From: Roseovarius salincola
Lineage (GTDB): Bacteria > Pseudomonadota > Alphaproteobacteria > Rhodobacterales > Rhodobacteraceae
Assembly: GCF_026891095.1 (NCBI RefSeq)
Contig: NZ_JAPTNL010000004.1
Coordinates: forward strand, 62,001-126,000
Reading direction: 5' to 3'
Length of the DNA: 64,000 bases
A model generated the notes under the pieces. That model was not told the origin of the DNA and did no database searches. It saw nothing but the letters and a program-made list of their open reading frames with translations. This document shows, piece after piece, positions 19,360 through 28,516 of the stretch. The position numbers and the translations under genes were made by a program. Within the stretch, counting starts at the first letter, position 1. The number at the start of each line of letters is the position of its first letter.

Positions 19360-20279
19360 GACGCATCCTCCACCATCCAGCGGCACAGATCGGGGAACGG
19401 AATGCCCATCACCTGCGCCTGCTCGGGCGACAGCGATGTCGGCGTCATCCCCGGCTGGGTATTGGTCTCAAGCAGCACCAGCCCCTCCAGCCCGCGCGCC
19501 TCGTCCCAGCGAAAATCGGTCCGGCTCAGCCCGCGACAGCCCAGCACTTCATGGGCGCGCAGCGCATAGTCGAGACAGGCTTCGGAAATTTCGGCCGGGA
19601 TATCGGCGGGCACGACATGGCGCGATCCACCCGCCTTGTATTTGGCATCATAGTCATACCAGCCATCGGTCAGGATATCGGTCACCGTCAGCGCCCGGTC
19701 GCCCATGACCGTCACCGTCAGCTCGCGCCCCGGCACGAAGGCCTCGACCATCACGATCTCGGGCATGTCCGCCGACAGCGCGGGCGGCCCGTTGGCCACC
19801 TCGTTCACCAGGTAGACCCCGACCGACGAGCCCTCGTTATTGGGCTTCACCACATAGGGCGGGTCCATCACATGCGCGCCGCAAACATCGTCGCGCGCCG
19901 CCAGGCGGCTTTCGACCACCGGCAGCCCCTCGGCCATATAGGCCGCCTTGGATTTCTGCTTGTCCATTGCCAGCGCCGAGGCCAGCACGCCCGAATGGGT
20001 ATAGGGCAGGCCCATCCATTCCAGCAGGCCCTGCACGCAGCCATCTTCGCCCCAGCGGCCATGCAGCGCGTTGAAAACGGTATCGGGCGCGATCTCGCTC
20101 AGGCGCTGACACAGGTCAGGCCCGGCATCGACCCCGACCACCGTGTATCCTGCTTCCCGCAATGCGGCGGCGCATTCATGTCCTGACGAGAGCGACACTT
20201 CGCGTTCGGCCGAAGGTCCGCCCATGATCACCGCCACAATCGGGGATTTTCCGCTCGAAAGTCCCAATATGTGCCTCAA
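19347..20279 (-). CDS. ddl: D-alanine--D-alanine ligase
   Basis: Ddl makes the D-Ala-D-Ala dipeptide for peptidoglycan by an ATP-grasp mechanism. Signatures are the N-terminal [17 protein letters not shown], the ATP-binding [17 protein letters not shown], the loop [14 protein letters not shown] and the C-terminal [21 protein letters not shown] (metal and substrate ligands). The start is uncertain. No ATG gives a full-length N-terminus; the longest in-frame start is TTG at 20279, with another TTG at 20267 and GTG codons just before VIMGGPS. A 19-bp near-duplicate of the murB 3' end lies immediately upstream (20286-20304) and may have displaced the original start region. Confidence 0.94.
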   Translation of the reverse strand: MRHILGLSSGKSPIVAVIMGGPSAEREVSLSSGHECAAALREAGYTVVGVDAGPDLCQRLSEIAPDTVFNALHGRWGEDGCVQGLLEWMGLPYTHSGVLASALAMDKQKSKAAYMAEGLPVVESRLAARDDVCGAHVMDPPYVVKPNNEGSSVGVYLVNEVANGPPALSADMPEIVMVEAFVPGRELTVTVMGDRALTVTDILTDGWYDYDAKYKAGGSRHVVPADIPAEISEACLDYALRAHEVLGCRGLSRTDFRWDEARGLEGLVLLETNTQPGMTPTSLSPEQAQVMGIPFPDLCRWMVEDASCNR

Positions 20280-20285
20280 AGTCCC

Positions 20286-20355
20286 GGGCCGTTTTGCCGA
20301 CCCTATCTTATTGTCTTCGCCTGCCTTGGCGTCACGGGGCCGTTTCGCCGACCCT
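20286..20355 (-). repeat. 19-bp direct repeat pair across the murB-ddl junction
   Basis: GGGCCGTTTTGCCGACCCT at 20286-20304 and GGGCCGTTTCGCCGACCCT at 20337-20355 differ at one base and are 51 bases apart. The right copy encodes the last residues of MurB (RVGETAP), and the left copy sits directly before the ddl start. This looks like a local duplication of the murB 3' end. Confidence 0.8.
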
Positions 20356-21252
20356 CATGATTTCCCAATGTAACTCTATTCCGCTGCTTTGGAAAACCCT
20401 TTTTCGCACCTCCTCGCCCAATCCTTCCAGATCGGCGGCGCTGGCATCCCCGGTGTTGATCAGAAAGTTGGAATGCATCTCGCTCATCTGCGCCCCGCCC
20501 CGGCGCGCGCCGCGCATCCCGGCCTCGTCGATCACCTTCCAGGCCTTCAGATCATGCACGTCATCCGCGCGCCCGGTGCTAGAAAATCCGGCCGGATTGC
20601 GAAAGGTGCTGCCCGCGCTGCGCTCCTTGGTGGGCTGGGTCTCGTCGCGCTTGCGCAGCTGCGCCGCCATGCGCGCCTCAAGCGCCTCGGGATCGCCTTC
20701 GGGCGCCTCGAACGTCGCCTCGACGATCACCCAGCCCTCGGGCAGCGCGCTCTGGCGATAGCGCAGATCAAGGTCATCCGCGCTCAGCGTCACGACTTCG
20801 CCCTCGCGCGTGACCGCGCGCGCAGCGACCAGACGGTCGGCGGTATAGACACCGTAACAGCCCGCATTCATCCGCACCGCACCCCCGATCGCACCGGGAA
20901 TGGTGCGCAGGAAGGTCAGATCCAACCCGGCCTCGGCGGCCTTGCGCGCCACATGCGCATCAAGCGCCGCCGCGCCCGCGATCACCCGCCTGCCCTCAAT
21001 GGCGATCCCGTTGAACCCCCGCCCAAGCCGGATCACCACCGCGCGCAACCCGCCATCGCGCACGATCAGATTGCTGCCGACCCCCATCGGAAACACTGCG
21101 ATGTCCCTGTCAAGGGCGGCAAGGAACCCCGCCAGATCGTCGATATCCGCAGGCTGGAACAGCCAGTCCGCCGGGCCGCCCACCCTGAGCCAGGTCAGAT
21201 CGCTCAAGGGGCGCTTCTCGGTCAGCTTGCCGCGCGTTTCGGGCATCCGCAT
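20332..21252 (-). CDS. murB: UDP-N-acetylenolpyruvoylglucosamine reductase MurB
   Basis: MurB is the FAD- and NADPH-dependent reductase producing UDP-MurNAc. The 306 residues are a typical length. The FAD domain has [38 protein letters not shown] and the key segment [21 protein letters not shown]. The proton-donor serine lies in [14 protein letters not shown], and the C-terminal catalytic Glu region reads [19 protein letters not shown]. This is the type with the Ser-containing SAGSTFRNP loop. The gene sits between the DUF2484 gene and ddl; its last codons are part of a 19-bp direct repeat. Confidence 0.96.
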   Translation of the reverse strand: MRMPETRGKLTEKRPLSDLTWLRVGGPADWLFQPADIDDLAGFLAALDRDIAVFPMGVGSNLIVRDGGLRAVVIRLGRGFNGIAIEGRRVIAGAAALDAHVARKAAEAGLDLTFLRTIPGAIGGAVRMNAGCYGVYTADRLVAARAVTREGEVVTLSADDLDLRYRQSALPEGWVIVEATFEAPEGDPEALEARMAAQLRKRDETQPTKERSAGSTFRNPAGFSSTGRADDVHDLKAWKVIDEAGMRGARRGGAQMSEMHSNFLINTGDASAADLEGLGEEVRKRVFQSSGIELHWEIMRVGETAP

Positions 21253-21261
21253 CGCTCGTCC

Positions 21262-21504
21262 TCACCTCTTTTGCACAAGCCAGCGGCCCAGATAGACGAC
21301 CGGCCAGCGCAGGATACTCATGCCGGCGATCAGAACCGCCAGCCCCCACCAGGGGCCATTCTGATAAGTGACATAGCCCAGAATGGGAACCCCGACGACG
21401 ATCAGCACATAGGCGCGCCGCCAGTGATTGTCGCGGCTCGGGATCATCGCAAGCAGATTGGCGACGATGGCCCAGACACAGGCAAGGATCAGCGAAAGAC
21501 TCAT
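21262..21504 (-). CDS. DUF2484 family small membrane protein
   Basis: An 80-residue protein with about three hydrophobic segments (MSLSLILACVWAIVANLLAMI, YVLIVVGVPILGYV, WGLAVLIAGMSIL). I recognise it as DUF2484, a family found next to murB in Rhodobacterales dcw clusters; its role is unknown but the location suggests a link with envelope growth. It overlaps the upstream amino-acid permease gene by 4 bases (ATGA) and lies 9 bases before murB. Confidence 0.85.
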   Translation of the reverse strand: MSLSLILACVWAIVANLLAMIPSRDNHWRRAYVLIVVGVPILGYVTYQNGPWWGLAVLIAGMSILRWPVVYLGRWLVQKR

Positions 21505-22688
21505 GACACGGCTCCGAAACTGATGGCCAGCGCGCCAAGCGATCCCAGAAGCCCCAGCACCGGCACCGCCATCGGCACGCGAAAGGACGCCTCCGGTTCG
21601 GCGCGCTTCATGGCGATCAGCGCGGCATTGACCAGCACGAAGACCGACAGCAGGATCGCCGATGTCGCCTCCGCCAGGTCCGCCACCGGCAGCACCACCG
21701 CCATGAAGATCACCAGCACCCCGATCAGCGCCGTCGCCAGAACCGGCGTGCCCAGACGCGGATGCGCATGGTGAAAGACGGCCAGCGCCGGGCTGCGCTT
21801 GCCGACGCCGAACAGCACCCGGCTCGCCATCACGATCTGCGCCAGGATGCCGTTCATCGCCGCCGCCACGGCGATAAGCGAAAGAAATGTGGCACCGCCG
21901 CCCCGCGCATGGCTCCAGACCAGCGCAAGCGGCTGCTCGGACGCGCCAAGCAGCTCAAGCGGCACGGCGCGCACCGCGGCCCAGCTCACCAGCGCATAAA
22001 GCAGGCTGGTGATCACCAGCGCCAGCAGGATGGCGCGCGGCAGCGTGTGGGTCGGGTCGCGCACCTCTTCGGCCATGTTCACGATATCCTCGAAACCGAT
22101 GAAGGCGAAGAACGCCAGCACCGCCGCCGAGGCCACCCCCGACCAGACAATCCCGGCGGGCGCCTGCCAGTCTGTCACCGGCTCCGCGCTGGCACCCGCC
22201 CAGACGACCAGCGCCAGGCCCAGAACCTCGATCACGGTAAAGACCGCCGCCACTGTCAGGCTTTCCAGCACCCCGGCAATCGCCACGCCAACCAGGAACA
22301 GACCCAAAACGATGGCGGTCGGCGCAAAAGGCAGATCCACTACCGACACCAGGTAGCCCGTGCCCCCCCGCAGCACCGCCGCCGCCGAAATGGTCCCGGC
22401 AGCCACCACCGCCAGCCCCACGACCAGCGCCAGCCATGGCCGCCCCAGCCCCTTGGCCACGAAAATCGCCTCGCCCGCCGCCTCCGGCAGACGGGTCGAG
22501 AACTCCGCATAGCTCAGCGCCGATGGCGCCGCGATCAGACCGGCCAGAAGAAAGGACAGCGGCGCCCAGATGCCCGCCTCGGCGGCCACCGCGCCCACCA
22601 GCACATAGATGCCGGCACCCACCATCACGCCGACGCCATAAGCGGTCAGCAGGCCCAGGCCGATCCGCCGCTTTAACGCCTCCGCCAT
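21501..22688 (-). CDS. APC-superfamily amino acid permease
   Basis: An inner-membrane amino-acid/polyamine/cation transporter of 395 residues with about 12 hydrophobic helices. The N-terminus MAEALKRRIGLGLLTAYGVGVMVGAGIYVLVG holds the APC substrate-binding motif (GVGVMVGAGIY). SALSYAEFSTRLPEAAGEAIF and FFAFIGFEDIVNMAEEVRDPTHTLPRAIL are also typical. The ATG at 22688 is preferred over a GTG at 22712 because AAGGGGAG sits about 8 bases upstream. It lies between murC and DUF2484/murB, where a transporter is not expected, and ends in a 4-base overlap with DUF2484. Substrate not deducible. Confidence 0.9.
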   Translation of the reverse strand: MAEALKRRIGLGLLTAYGVGVMVGAGIYVLVGAVAAEAGIWAPLSFLLAGLIAAPSALSYAEFSTRLPEAAGEAIFVAKGLGRPWLALVVGLAVVAAGTISAAAVLRGGTGYLVSVVDLPFAPTAIVLGLFLVGVAIAGVLESLTVAAVFTVIEVLGLALVVWAGASAEPVTDWQAPAGIVWSGVASAAVLAFFAFIGFEDIVNMAEEVRDPTHTLPRAILLALVITSLLYALVSWAAVRAVPLELLGASEQPLALVWSHARGGGATFLSLIAVAAAMNGILAQIVMASRVLFGVGKRSPALAVFHHAHPRLGTPVLATALIGVLVIFMAVVLPVADLAEATSAILLSVFVLVNAALIAMKRAEPEASFRVPMAVPVLGLLGSLGALAISFGAVS

Positions 22689-22812
22689 GATCCCGGCTCC
22701 CCTTGCGGCCACCCGGTGAACCGGGCCACGGCCCGGATCCTCTCCTGCGCAAGGGCAAGGCGAAGAACCGGCACCACCCGGCCACGTTCTGCCATCCTGC
22801 GCATCGGCACGC

Positions 22813-23334
22813 TCATTTCTTCCACCTCATGCTCATGTGACATCCCGGCTTCCACTCTTCTTCGCAGACAAGCACACTGCCCCCATCCGCGTCATCCCGG
22901 ACATATCTCCACCGCCAACCCTGGCTGGCAGAGTCACGGGTCATGGACTGAAACGCCGCGAATGTGGTCTCCGCCTCCGGGAATGTCAGATCATCAATTT
23001 CGTGCTCCGGCATATAGACAAAGAAATAGACGAAATCGAAGTCAACGCCCCAATCGGCCACAAGATCAGCATCGGTGCGGCGAAGCACCTCTCTGGCGAT
23101 GGCGTCATCCATCGGCGTCAGCGCCTGATAGGCGCGCACCAGCACGGCTTCATCAAGCCCGATTTCGGCCTTTTCCCCCAGCAGGCGCAGCGTGTCCGCC
23201 GATGCGCCCGCCGGCACGCCCGCGGATAGCAGCGCCACCGCGCCGGCCATGGCGATCCGGCGCGGCCCGATCGCATCCACGCAAACTGCCAGACGCGCCC
23301 GAATTTCCGACATCGCGGGGCGCCTGGTCGTCAT
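22813..23334 (-). CDS. hypothetical protein between murC and the permease
   Basis: I do not recognise this 173-residue protein. It begins MTTRRPAMSEIRARLAVCVDAIGPRRIAMAGAVALLSAGVPAGASA, which contains one hydrophobic stretch (about residues 27-45) that may be a signal anchor, followed by a soluble part rich in D, E and aromatics (VADWGVDFDFVYFFVYMPEHEIDDLTFPEAETTFAAFQSM). The C-terminus has CEEEWKPGCHMSMRWKK with two cysteines. It begins 4 bases after the murC stop, so it is probably cotranscribed with the dcw genes. The gene is likely real given the tight spacing, but the function is unknown. Confidence 0.6.
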   Translation of the reverse strand: MTTRRPAMSEIRARLAVCVDAIGPRRIAMAGAVALLSAGVPAGASADTLRLLGEKAEIGLDEAVLVRAYQALTPMDDAIAREVLRRTDADLVADWGVDFDFVYFFVYMPEHEIDDLTFPEAETTFAAFQSMTRDSASQGWRWRYVRDDADGGSVLVCEEEWKPGCHMSMRWKK

Positions 23335-23338
23335 GGCG

Positions 23339-24739
23339 TTACCCTTTCAGCTTTTCCGGCAGGGCATTCGCCCAGCCGCTGATCGTGCCCGCGCCCAGGC
23401 AGACCACCATATCGCCTTCGCGCGCTTCCTCGCGCACCAGCGCGACAAGATCGTCAAGCGTGCTGACCGCCCGCGCGTTGCGATGACCCGCACGCACCAG
23501 CCCCGCGATCAGATCGTCGCGGCTCGCACCCGCGATCGGCTCCTCGCCCGCGGCGTAGACCTCGGCAATGGCGACCACGTCGGCCTCGTTGAAACAGGCG
23601 CAGAACGCGTCGAAATGGTGATGCAGGCGGGTATAGCGGTGCGGCTGGTGCACCGCGATCACGCGCCCTTCGCAGGCCTGGCGCGCGGCTTTGAGAACGG
23701 CGGCGATCTCGGTCGGGTGATGACCGTAATCGTCGATGATGGTGACGCCATTCACCTCGCCCACGCGGGTGAAGCGCCGGTTGACGCCGCCGAACGCGGC
23801 CAGCGCGGCGCGGATCTCGTCGCGCTTCATGCCCAGATGGCGCGCCACAGCCACCGCGCTCAGCGCGTTCGAAACGTTGTGATCGCCCGGCATCGGCAGG
23901 GTGCAGCCCTCGATCATCATGCCCTCGGCCTGCAAGGCCACGTCGAAATGCGCCACGCCCTTTTCGTATCGCAAGTTCACCGCGCGGATATCGGCCTGGG
24001 TGTTGAACCCGTAGGTCACGACCCGCCGGTCGGTCAGCTTGGCAACCAGCGCCTGCACATCCGCATCATCGGTGCAGCACACCGCCAGCCCGTAGAACGG
24101 GATGTTGCTCACGAATTCGTAAAAGCCCCGGTGCAGGTTCTCTTCGGTGCCCCAATGCTCCATGTGTTCAGGGTCGATATTGGTGACGATGGCGATCGTC
24201 GCGGGCAGGCGGTTGAAGGTGCCGTCGCTCTCGTCGGCCTCCACCACCATCCATTCGCCCTGGCCGACGCGGGCATTGCTGCCATAGGCATGGATGACCC
24301 CGCCATTGACGACGGTCGGGTCGAAATCCCCGTGATCCAGCAGTGCTGCGACCATCGTGGTCGTGGTCGTCTTGCCATGGGTGCCCGCCACCGCGACGTT
24401 GGATTTGAGCCGCATCAGTTCAGCCAGCATCTCGGCGCGCCGCACCACCGGAAGGCCGCGCCTGCGCGCCTCGTCGAGTTCCGGGTTGCCCGGCTTGATC
24501 GCGCTCGAGATCACCACCACGGCGGCGCCTTCCACATTGCCGGGGCTCTGCCCCTCGAAGACGGTGGCGCCCATACCCTCAAGCCGCCCGGTGATCGGCG
24601 TGCGCCTGAGGTCCGACCCCTGCACGCGATAGCCATGGTCGATCAGCACCTCGGCGATGCCCGACATCCCGATCCCCCCGATTCCGACGAAATGGATCGG
24701 ACCCACGTCCTGGGGCAGCTTGGTCGCCGCGTTCATCAT
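23339..24739 (-). CDS. murC: UDP-N-acetylmuramate--L-alanine ligase MurC
   Basis: MurC adds the first residue, L-Ala, to UDP-MurNAc. The 466 residues show the N-terminal nucleotide-binding segment [18 protein letters not shown], the ATP loop [14 protein letters not shown] (117-130), the metal/carbamate region [14 protein letters not shown], the [11 protein letters not shown] motif and the C-terminal [16 protein letters not shown] and [11 protein letters not shown]. The start [17 protein letters not shown] has a GAGAGAG-like purine run upstream (CGAAGGAGAGAGC, 24740-24752). murG ends 26 bases upstream. Confidence 0.97.
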   Translation of the reverse strand: MMNAATKLPQDVGPIHFVGIGGIGMSGIAEVLIDHGYRVQGSDLRRTPITGRLEGMGATVFEGQSPGNVEGAAVVVISSAIKPGNPELDEARRRGLPVVRRAEMLAELMRLKSNVAVAGTHGKTTTTTMVAALLDHGDFDPTVVNGGVIHAYGSNARVGQGEWMVVEADESDGTFNRLPATIAIVTNIDPEHMEHWGTEENLHRGFYEFVSNIPFYGLAVCCTDDADVQALVAKLTDRRVVTYGFNTQADIRAVNLRYEKGVAHFDVALQAEGMMIEGCTLPMPGDHNVSNALSAVAVARHLGMKRDEIRAALAAFGGVNRRFTRVGEVNGVTIIDDYGHHPTEIAAVLKAARQACEGRVIAVHQPHRYTRLHHHFDAFCACFNEADVVAIAEVYAAGEEPIAGASRDDLIAGLVRAGHRNARAVSTLDDLVALVREEAREGDMVVCLGAGTISGWANALPEKLKG

Positions 24740-24765
24740 GCTCTCTCCTTCGGCCCGGCCATGCG

Positions 24766-25884
24766 TCAGCCCTGCCCTTGATCTTGCTCTTGCCGCCCGG
24801 CCAGCGCCTCGACCATGTCGGCCAGTTGCTGCGGCGCATCAGGCTGGGCCACGCCAAGGGCGGCGCGCGCCATCTGCTCGGCGCCTTCCGGGTTGGTCAA
24901 CACGCTGGCGATCTGCTCGGCAAGCGTATCGGCGGCAAGTTTCGATTCCGGGATCACGATCGCGGCGCCCGCGCGCGACAGCCCCCTGGCATTGGCGCTC
25001 TGATGATCGCCTGCCGCGGCGGCGTAAGGGATCAGGATCGCGGGCCGCCCGATCACGCTGATATCGGCGACACTGCTCGCGCCCGCGCGGCTGATCACCA
25101 GCTGCGCCTCGCTCATCCGGCGCGGCACGTCGCGAAAGAACGCCGCCACATCCGCATCTATCCCCTGTTCACCGTAAAACGCCGCCACCCTTGCGCCATC
25201 CTCCTCGCGCGCCTGATGCGAGACCCGGACATTGCGCTTCAGTTCCTCGGGCAGGGCCGCGATCGCCTCGGGCACCACCTCGCTCAGGATGCGCGCACCC
25301 TGGCTGCCGCCGATCACCAGGACCGACATCGGGTAATCGCCCGGCGGGATATAGCCCGCGCCCTGCCGCTCCAGCACCGCCGCGCGCACCGGGTTGCCCA
25401 CATGCACGCCCTCGACCCCCTCGGGCAGGTCGGTGGGCCAGATACCGCAGGCCACGCGATCCACCTTTTTGGCGAACACCCGGTTCACCCGGCCCAGAAT
25501 GCCATTCTGCTCATGCACCATGCGCGGCAAGCGCAACAGCCACGCCGCCGCCAGCGCCGGGATCGTCGGATAACCGCCGAACCCCACCACCACCGCCGGA
25601 CGGTCGCGCAGCATGCGCACCGATGCCCCCAGCACACCGCCCAGAATGTGGAACGGCGCCAACAGCTTGTTCACCAGGCCGCCGCGCGCGAATGTGGCGC
25701 TGGCGACCTGCTCGATCTCGACCGAATGGGGAAAGCCGCCGGTATAGCGCGCACCGCGCGCATCGGTGCTCAGCCGCACCCGCCAGCCGCGCCGCAACAT
25801 CACCTCGGCCAGCGCCTGGGCGGGAAACATGTGCCCGCCCGTGCCCCCGGCCGCGATCACCAGCAATGGCTCCTTGTCACTCAC
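24766..25884 (-). CDS. murG: UDP-GlcNAc transferase MurG (lipid II synthase)
   Basis: MurG transfers GlcNAc to lipid I at the inner face of the membrane. The real start is the GTG at 25884 ([22 protein letters not shown]), with AGAGGTGA 6 bases upstream; the frame stays open to 26010, inside ftsW, without family similarity. The 372 residues include the N-terminal glycine loop AAGGTGGH, a second G loop [26 protein letters not shown], the UDP-binding [18 protein letters not shown] and [23 protein letters not shown]. ftsW precedes by 31 bases. Confidence 0.96.
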   Translation of the reverse strand: MSDKEPLLVIAAGGTGGHMFPAQALAEVMLRRGWRVRLSTDARGARYTGGFPHSVEIEQVASATFARGGLVNKLLAPFHILGGVLGASVRMLRDRPAVVVGFGGYPTIPALAAAWLLRLPRMVHEQNGILGRVNRVFAKKVDRVACGIWPTDLPEGVEGVHVGNPVRAAVLERQGAGYIPPGDYPMSVLVIGGSQGARILSEVVPEAIAALPEELKRNVRVSHQAREEDGARVAAFYGEQGIDADVAAFFRDVPRRMSEAQLVISRAGASSVADISVIGRPAILIPYAAAAGDHQSANARGLSRAGAAIVIPESKLAADTLAEQIASVLTNPEGAEQMARAALGVAQPDAPQQLADMVEALAGRQEQDQGQG

Positions 25885-25915
25885 CGCTTCACCTCTTTGG
25901 TCTCTGCGCGCCGGT

Positions 25916-27082
25916 TCAGCGTCCCCGCCCGCGCAGAATGTCTCCGATCTCGCCCTGCGGACGCGTGCGCGTGAATGCCAGCAGCATCCCCACCAGGATT
26001 CCCCCCGCAATCAGCGAAGAGCCCCCGTAGCTGACGAACGGCAAGGTCATCCCCTTGGCCGGCAGCAGCCGCACCGCGACGCCCATGTTGATCATCGCCT
26101 GCACCCCGAAGATCGCCACAAGGCCCGTGCCCGCCAGCCGGATAAAGGGATCACGCTCGCGCATCAGGCGCAACAGCGAGCGCACCACCACCCCGGCATA
26201 AAGCGCGATGATGCACAGCACCAGAACCAGCCCGTATTCCTCGGCGGCAACGGCGATGATGAAATCCGTATGCGCATCGGGCAAGGACCACTTCACCTCG
26301 CCCTCGCCCACCCCGACGCCAAAGAACCCGCCCTCGCGGATCGCATTGGTCGCAAAGCCAAGCTGCGTCGTGGGGTCCACATCCGGGCTCAGAAACCCGT
26401 CGATGCGGCGCGCGAAATGCTCCGAACCCGAATAGGCCAGGCTCCCCGCCAGCACCGCGCACCCCGCCATGCCCAGCAAAAGCACGATCGGCGCCCCGGC
26501 CACGAAATACATGACACCCCAGCCGAACAGCACCAGACACGCCTGCCCGAAATCAGGCTGCATCGCCAGAAACACCGCGATCACCAGCGTCAGCATGAAT
26601 GACCACGTCAGGCCGGGCGGGCCGTTGATCTCCTGGCTGGCGGCCATCATCCAGGCCGCCACAACCACGAAACCGGGCTTGAGGAATTCCGAAGGCTGAA
26701 TGCTGGCAAACCCCATGGAATACCAGCGCACCGCGCCCTTGCCGAAATCCGTGCCGAAGACCGGCAACAGCACCAGCGCCACGAAGGCCACCAGAAAGCC
26801 CAGCACCGCAAGCCGGCGCACCAGCTGCGGACTCATCATCGAGGTCAGCACCATCGCCACCAGCGCAAGGAAGCCGAAGGCCAACTGCCGCTGCACATAA
26901 TGGAAGGGCTGGAAACCGTTCGATTCCGCCAGCGGCGGCGAGGCCGCCAGCCCCAGCAGGATACCGATGCCGAACAGGATGAGAACGCAGGATATCGACC
27001 AATGGTCGATGGTGCGCCACCATTTGGGAAGAATGGGCTCCGAATCCCGCACTGGGATCGTGCCATAGACCATCTCTGTCAT
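25916..27082 (-). CDS. ftsW: SEDS glycosyltransferase FtsW
   Basis: FtsW polymerises lipid II at the septum with its partner FtsI. The 388 residues contain about ten transmembrane helices. Conserved SEDS segments are [21 protein letters not shown], the catalytic Asp in [18 protein letters not shown]-like [34 protein letters not shown] and the C-terminal [22 protein letters not shown]. The start [21 protein letters not shown] at 27082 has no convincing ribosome site; MVYGTIPV (27073) is an alternative. The next gene upstream is on the opposite strand, so the ftsW-to-ftsZ section needs a promoter of its own in about 27083-27235. Confidence 0.95.
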   Translation of the reverse strand: MTEMVYGTIPVRDSEPILPKWWRTIDHWSISCVLILFGIGILLGLAASPPLAESNGFQPFHYVQRQLAFGFLALVAMVLTSMMSPQLVRRLAVLGFLVAFVALVLLPVFGTDFGKGAVRWYSMGFASIQPSEFLKPGFVVVAAWMMAASQEINGPPGLTWSFMLTLVIAVFLAMQPDFGQACLVLFGWGVMYFVAGAPIVLLLGMAGCAVLAGSLAYSGSEHFARRIDGFLSPDVDPTTQLGFATNAIREGGFFGVGVGEGEVKWSLPDAHTDFIIAVAAEEYGLVLVLCIIALYAGVVVRSLLRLMRERDPFIRLAGTGLVAIFGVQAMINMGVAVRLLPAKGMTLPFVSYGGSSLIAGGILVGMLLAFTRTRPQGEIGDILRGRGR

Positions 27083-27235
27083 ATGAACCGCCGACTACTG
27101 CCTCATGTCCCGCCCCGTTTTCGGGGTCTCACCAACCAGTTTAGCACCAGAACCGCGCCGTGGGAAGCACTCATGCCCCAGCTACCGGGCCGAAACCCGT
27201 TGACCCCGCCCGCGCCATGCGCCAATGGCAATCCG

Positions 27236-28420
27236 ATGCAGGTCAACACGCTGATCCTCGGCGCCGGTGCCGCCGGCATGATGTGCGCCGCCCATGCCGG
27301 GCCGGGCGTCCTCGTGCTGGATCATGCCAAGGCGCCGGGCGAGAAGGTCCGCATTTCCGGCGGCGGGCGCTGCAATTTCACCAATCTTTACGCCGGGCCG
27401 GAGAACTTCCTCTCCGAAAACCCGCATTTCTGCAAATCCGCGCTCAGCCGTTACACGCAGTGGGATTTCATCGACCTTCTCGCCCGCCACGACATCGCCT
27501 GGCACGAAAAGACCCTGGGTCAGCTTTTCTGCGACGGGCGCTCGGGGCAGATCATCGCCCTCTTGCGCGAAGAGATGGCCCGCGCGGGCGCCGAACTCTG
27601 GCTTCAGGCATCATTGGCGGGGCTCTCCCATGACGATCAGCGCTTTTGCGCCGAGATCGACCACCACGGCGCGCGCCGAACGGTGCGCGCGCGCAATCTG
27701 GTGGTCGCCACCGGCGGCAGGTCGATCCCCAAGATGGGCGCTACCGGGCTTGCCTATGACATCGCCCGCCAATTCGGCCACGACCTCACCGAAACCCGCC
27801 CCGCGCTGGTGCCCCTCACCTTTCCCGACGGGCGCTTTTCTGACCTCTCCGGCATCGCGGCCCCGGCCCGCGTTGCGAATGAGCGCACCAGTTTCGACGA
27901 GGCGGTGCTCTTCACCCATCGCGGCCTTTCCGGCCCGGCGATCCTTCAGATCTCCTCCTACTGGCGCGAGGGCGAAGAGATCATCCTCGACCTCGACCCG
28001 ACCGGCGGCTTGCTGGCGGCCCTGCGCGATCAGCGCCAATCCGCCGGGCGGCGCAACCTCACCACCGAACTGGCGCGCCATCTGCCCGCCCGCCTCGTCG
28101 ATCATCTCGCTCCCGGCCTGCCGCCCGGCAATCTCGCCGACCAGTCCGATGCGGCGCTGGCCGACATGGTCGCGGGGCTGCGTGCCTGGCATCTGCGCCC
28201 CGGCGGATCGGAAGGCTACCGCACCGCCGAAGTCACCCTCGGCGGCGTCTCGACCGACGGGCTCTCGTCGCGCAGCATGATGTCGCGCCATCTGCCGGGG
28301 CTCTATTTCATCGGCGAGGGGGTGGACGTGACCGGCTGGCTGGGGGGCTACAACTTCCAGTGGGCGTGGTCCTCGGGCTGGGCCGCAGGACAGGCGATCG
28401 CGCGCGGCGAAACGGGCTGA
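27236..28420 (+). CDS. HI0933-type FAD-dependent oxidoreductase (YhiN-like flavoprotein)
   Basis: A flavoprotein of 394 residues from the HI0933/YhiN family, often named NAD(P)/FAD-dependent oxidoreductase or aminoacetone-oxidase-like; the physiological reaction is unknown. Visible are the dinucleotide motif LILGAGAAGMMCA at the N-terminus, SGGGRCNFTN (a family hallmark), ATGGRSIPKMGATGLAYDIA and the C-terminal LYFIGEGVDVTGWLGGYNFQWAWSSGWAAG. I place the start at the ATG at 27236 (MQVNTLILGAG); an ATG at 27173 would add 21 residues with no family match. It lies on the plus strand inside the minus-strand dcw cluster, divergent from ftsW and convergent with murD. Confidence 0.93.
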   Translation: MQVNTLILGAGAAGMMCAAHAGPGVLVLDHAKAPGEKVRISGGGRCNFTNLYAGPENFLSENPHFCKSALSRYTQWDFIDLLARHDIAWHEKTLGQLFCDGRSGQIIALLREEMARAGAELWLQASLAGLSHDDQRFCAEIDHHGARRTVRARNLVVATGGRSIPKMGATGLAYDIARQFGHDLTETRPALVPLTFPDGRFSDLSGIAAPARVANERTSFDEAVLFTHRGLSGPAILQISSYWREGEEIILDLDPTGGLLAALRDQRQSAGRRNLTTELARHLPARLVDHLAPGLPPGNLADQSDAALADMVAGLRAWHLRPGGSEGYRTAEVTLGGVSTDGLSSRSMMSRHLPGLYFIGEGVDVTGWLGGYNFQWAWSSGWAAGQAIARGETG

Positions 28421-28472
28421 TCGGGGGGCTGTCGGCGGGTTTGTACAACTTTCTCCGGCGCGAGCCTCTCGT

Positions 28473-28511
28473 CGGTACAAAACGGGCGTACAAACCGGAC
28501 GTTTCGTACCG
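28473..28511 (-). other. 12-bp inverted repeat 3' of murD
   Basis: On the minus strand CGGTACGAAACG and CGTTTTGTACCG form a 12-bp helix with one G-U wobble; the plus-strand RNA would have an A-C mismatch instead. It begins 5 bases past the murD stop, after TTTTT. A second pairing is possible between GGTTTGTAC at 28438-28446 and GTACAAACC at 28488-28496. It is probably a 3' structure of the murD transcript in this convergent gap. Confidence 0.6.
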
Positions 28512-28516
28512 AAAAA

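Noticed and set aside
22673..22855. A 60-codon minus-strand frame between the hypothetical gene and the permease.
   Set aside because: It overlaps both neighbours, is Arg-rich and has no recognisable features or clear ribosome site.
26900..27235. N-terminal extension of the flavoprotein to 26900.
   Set aside because: The added residues are antisense to ftsW, lack family similarity, and a good start with the FAD motif lies at 27236.
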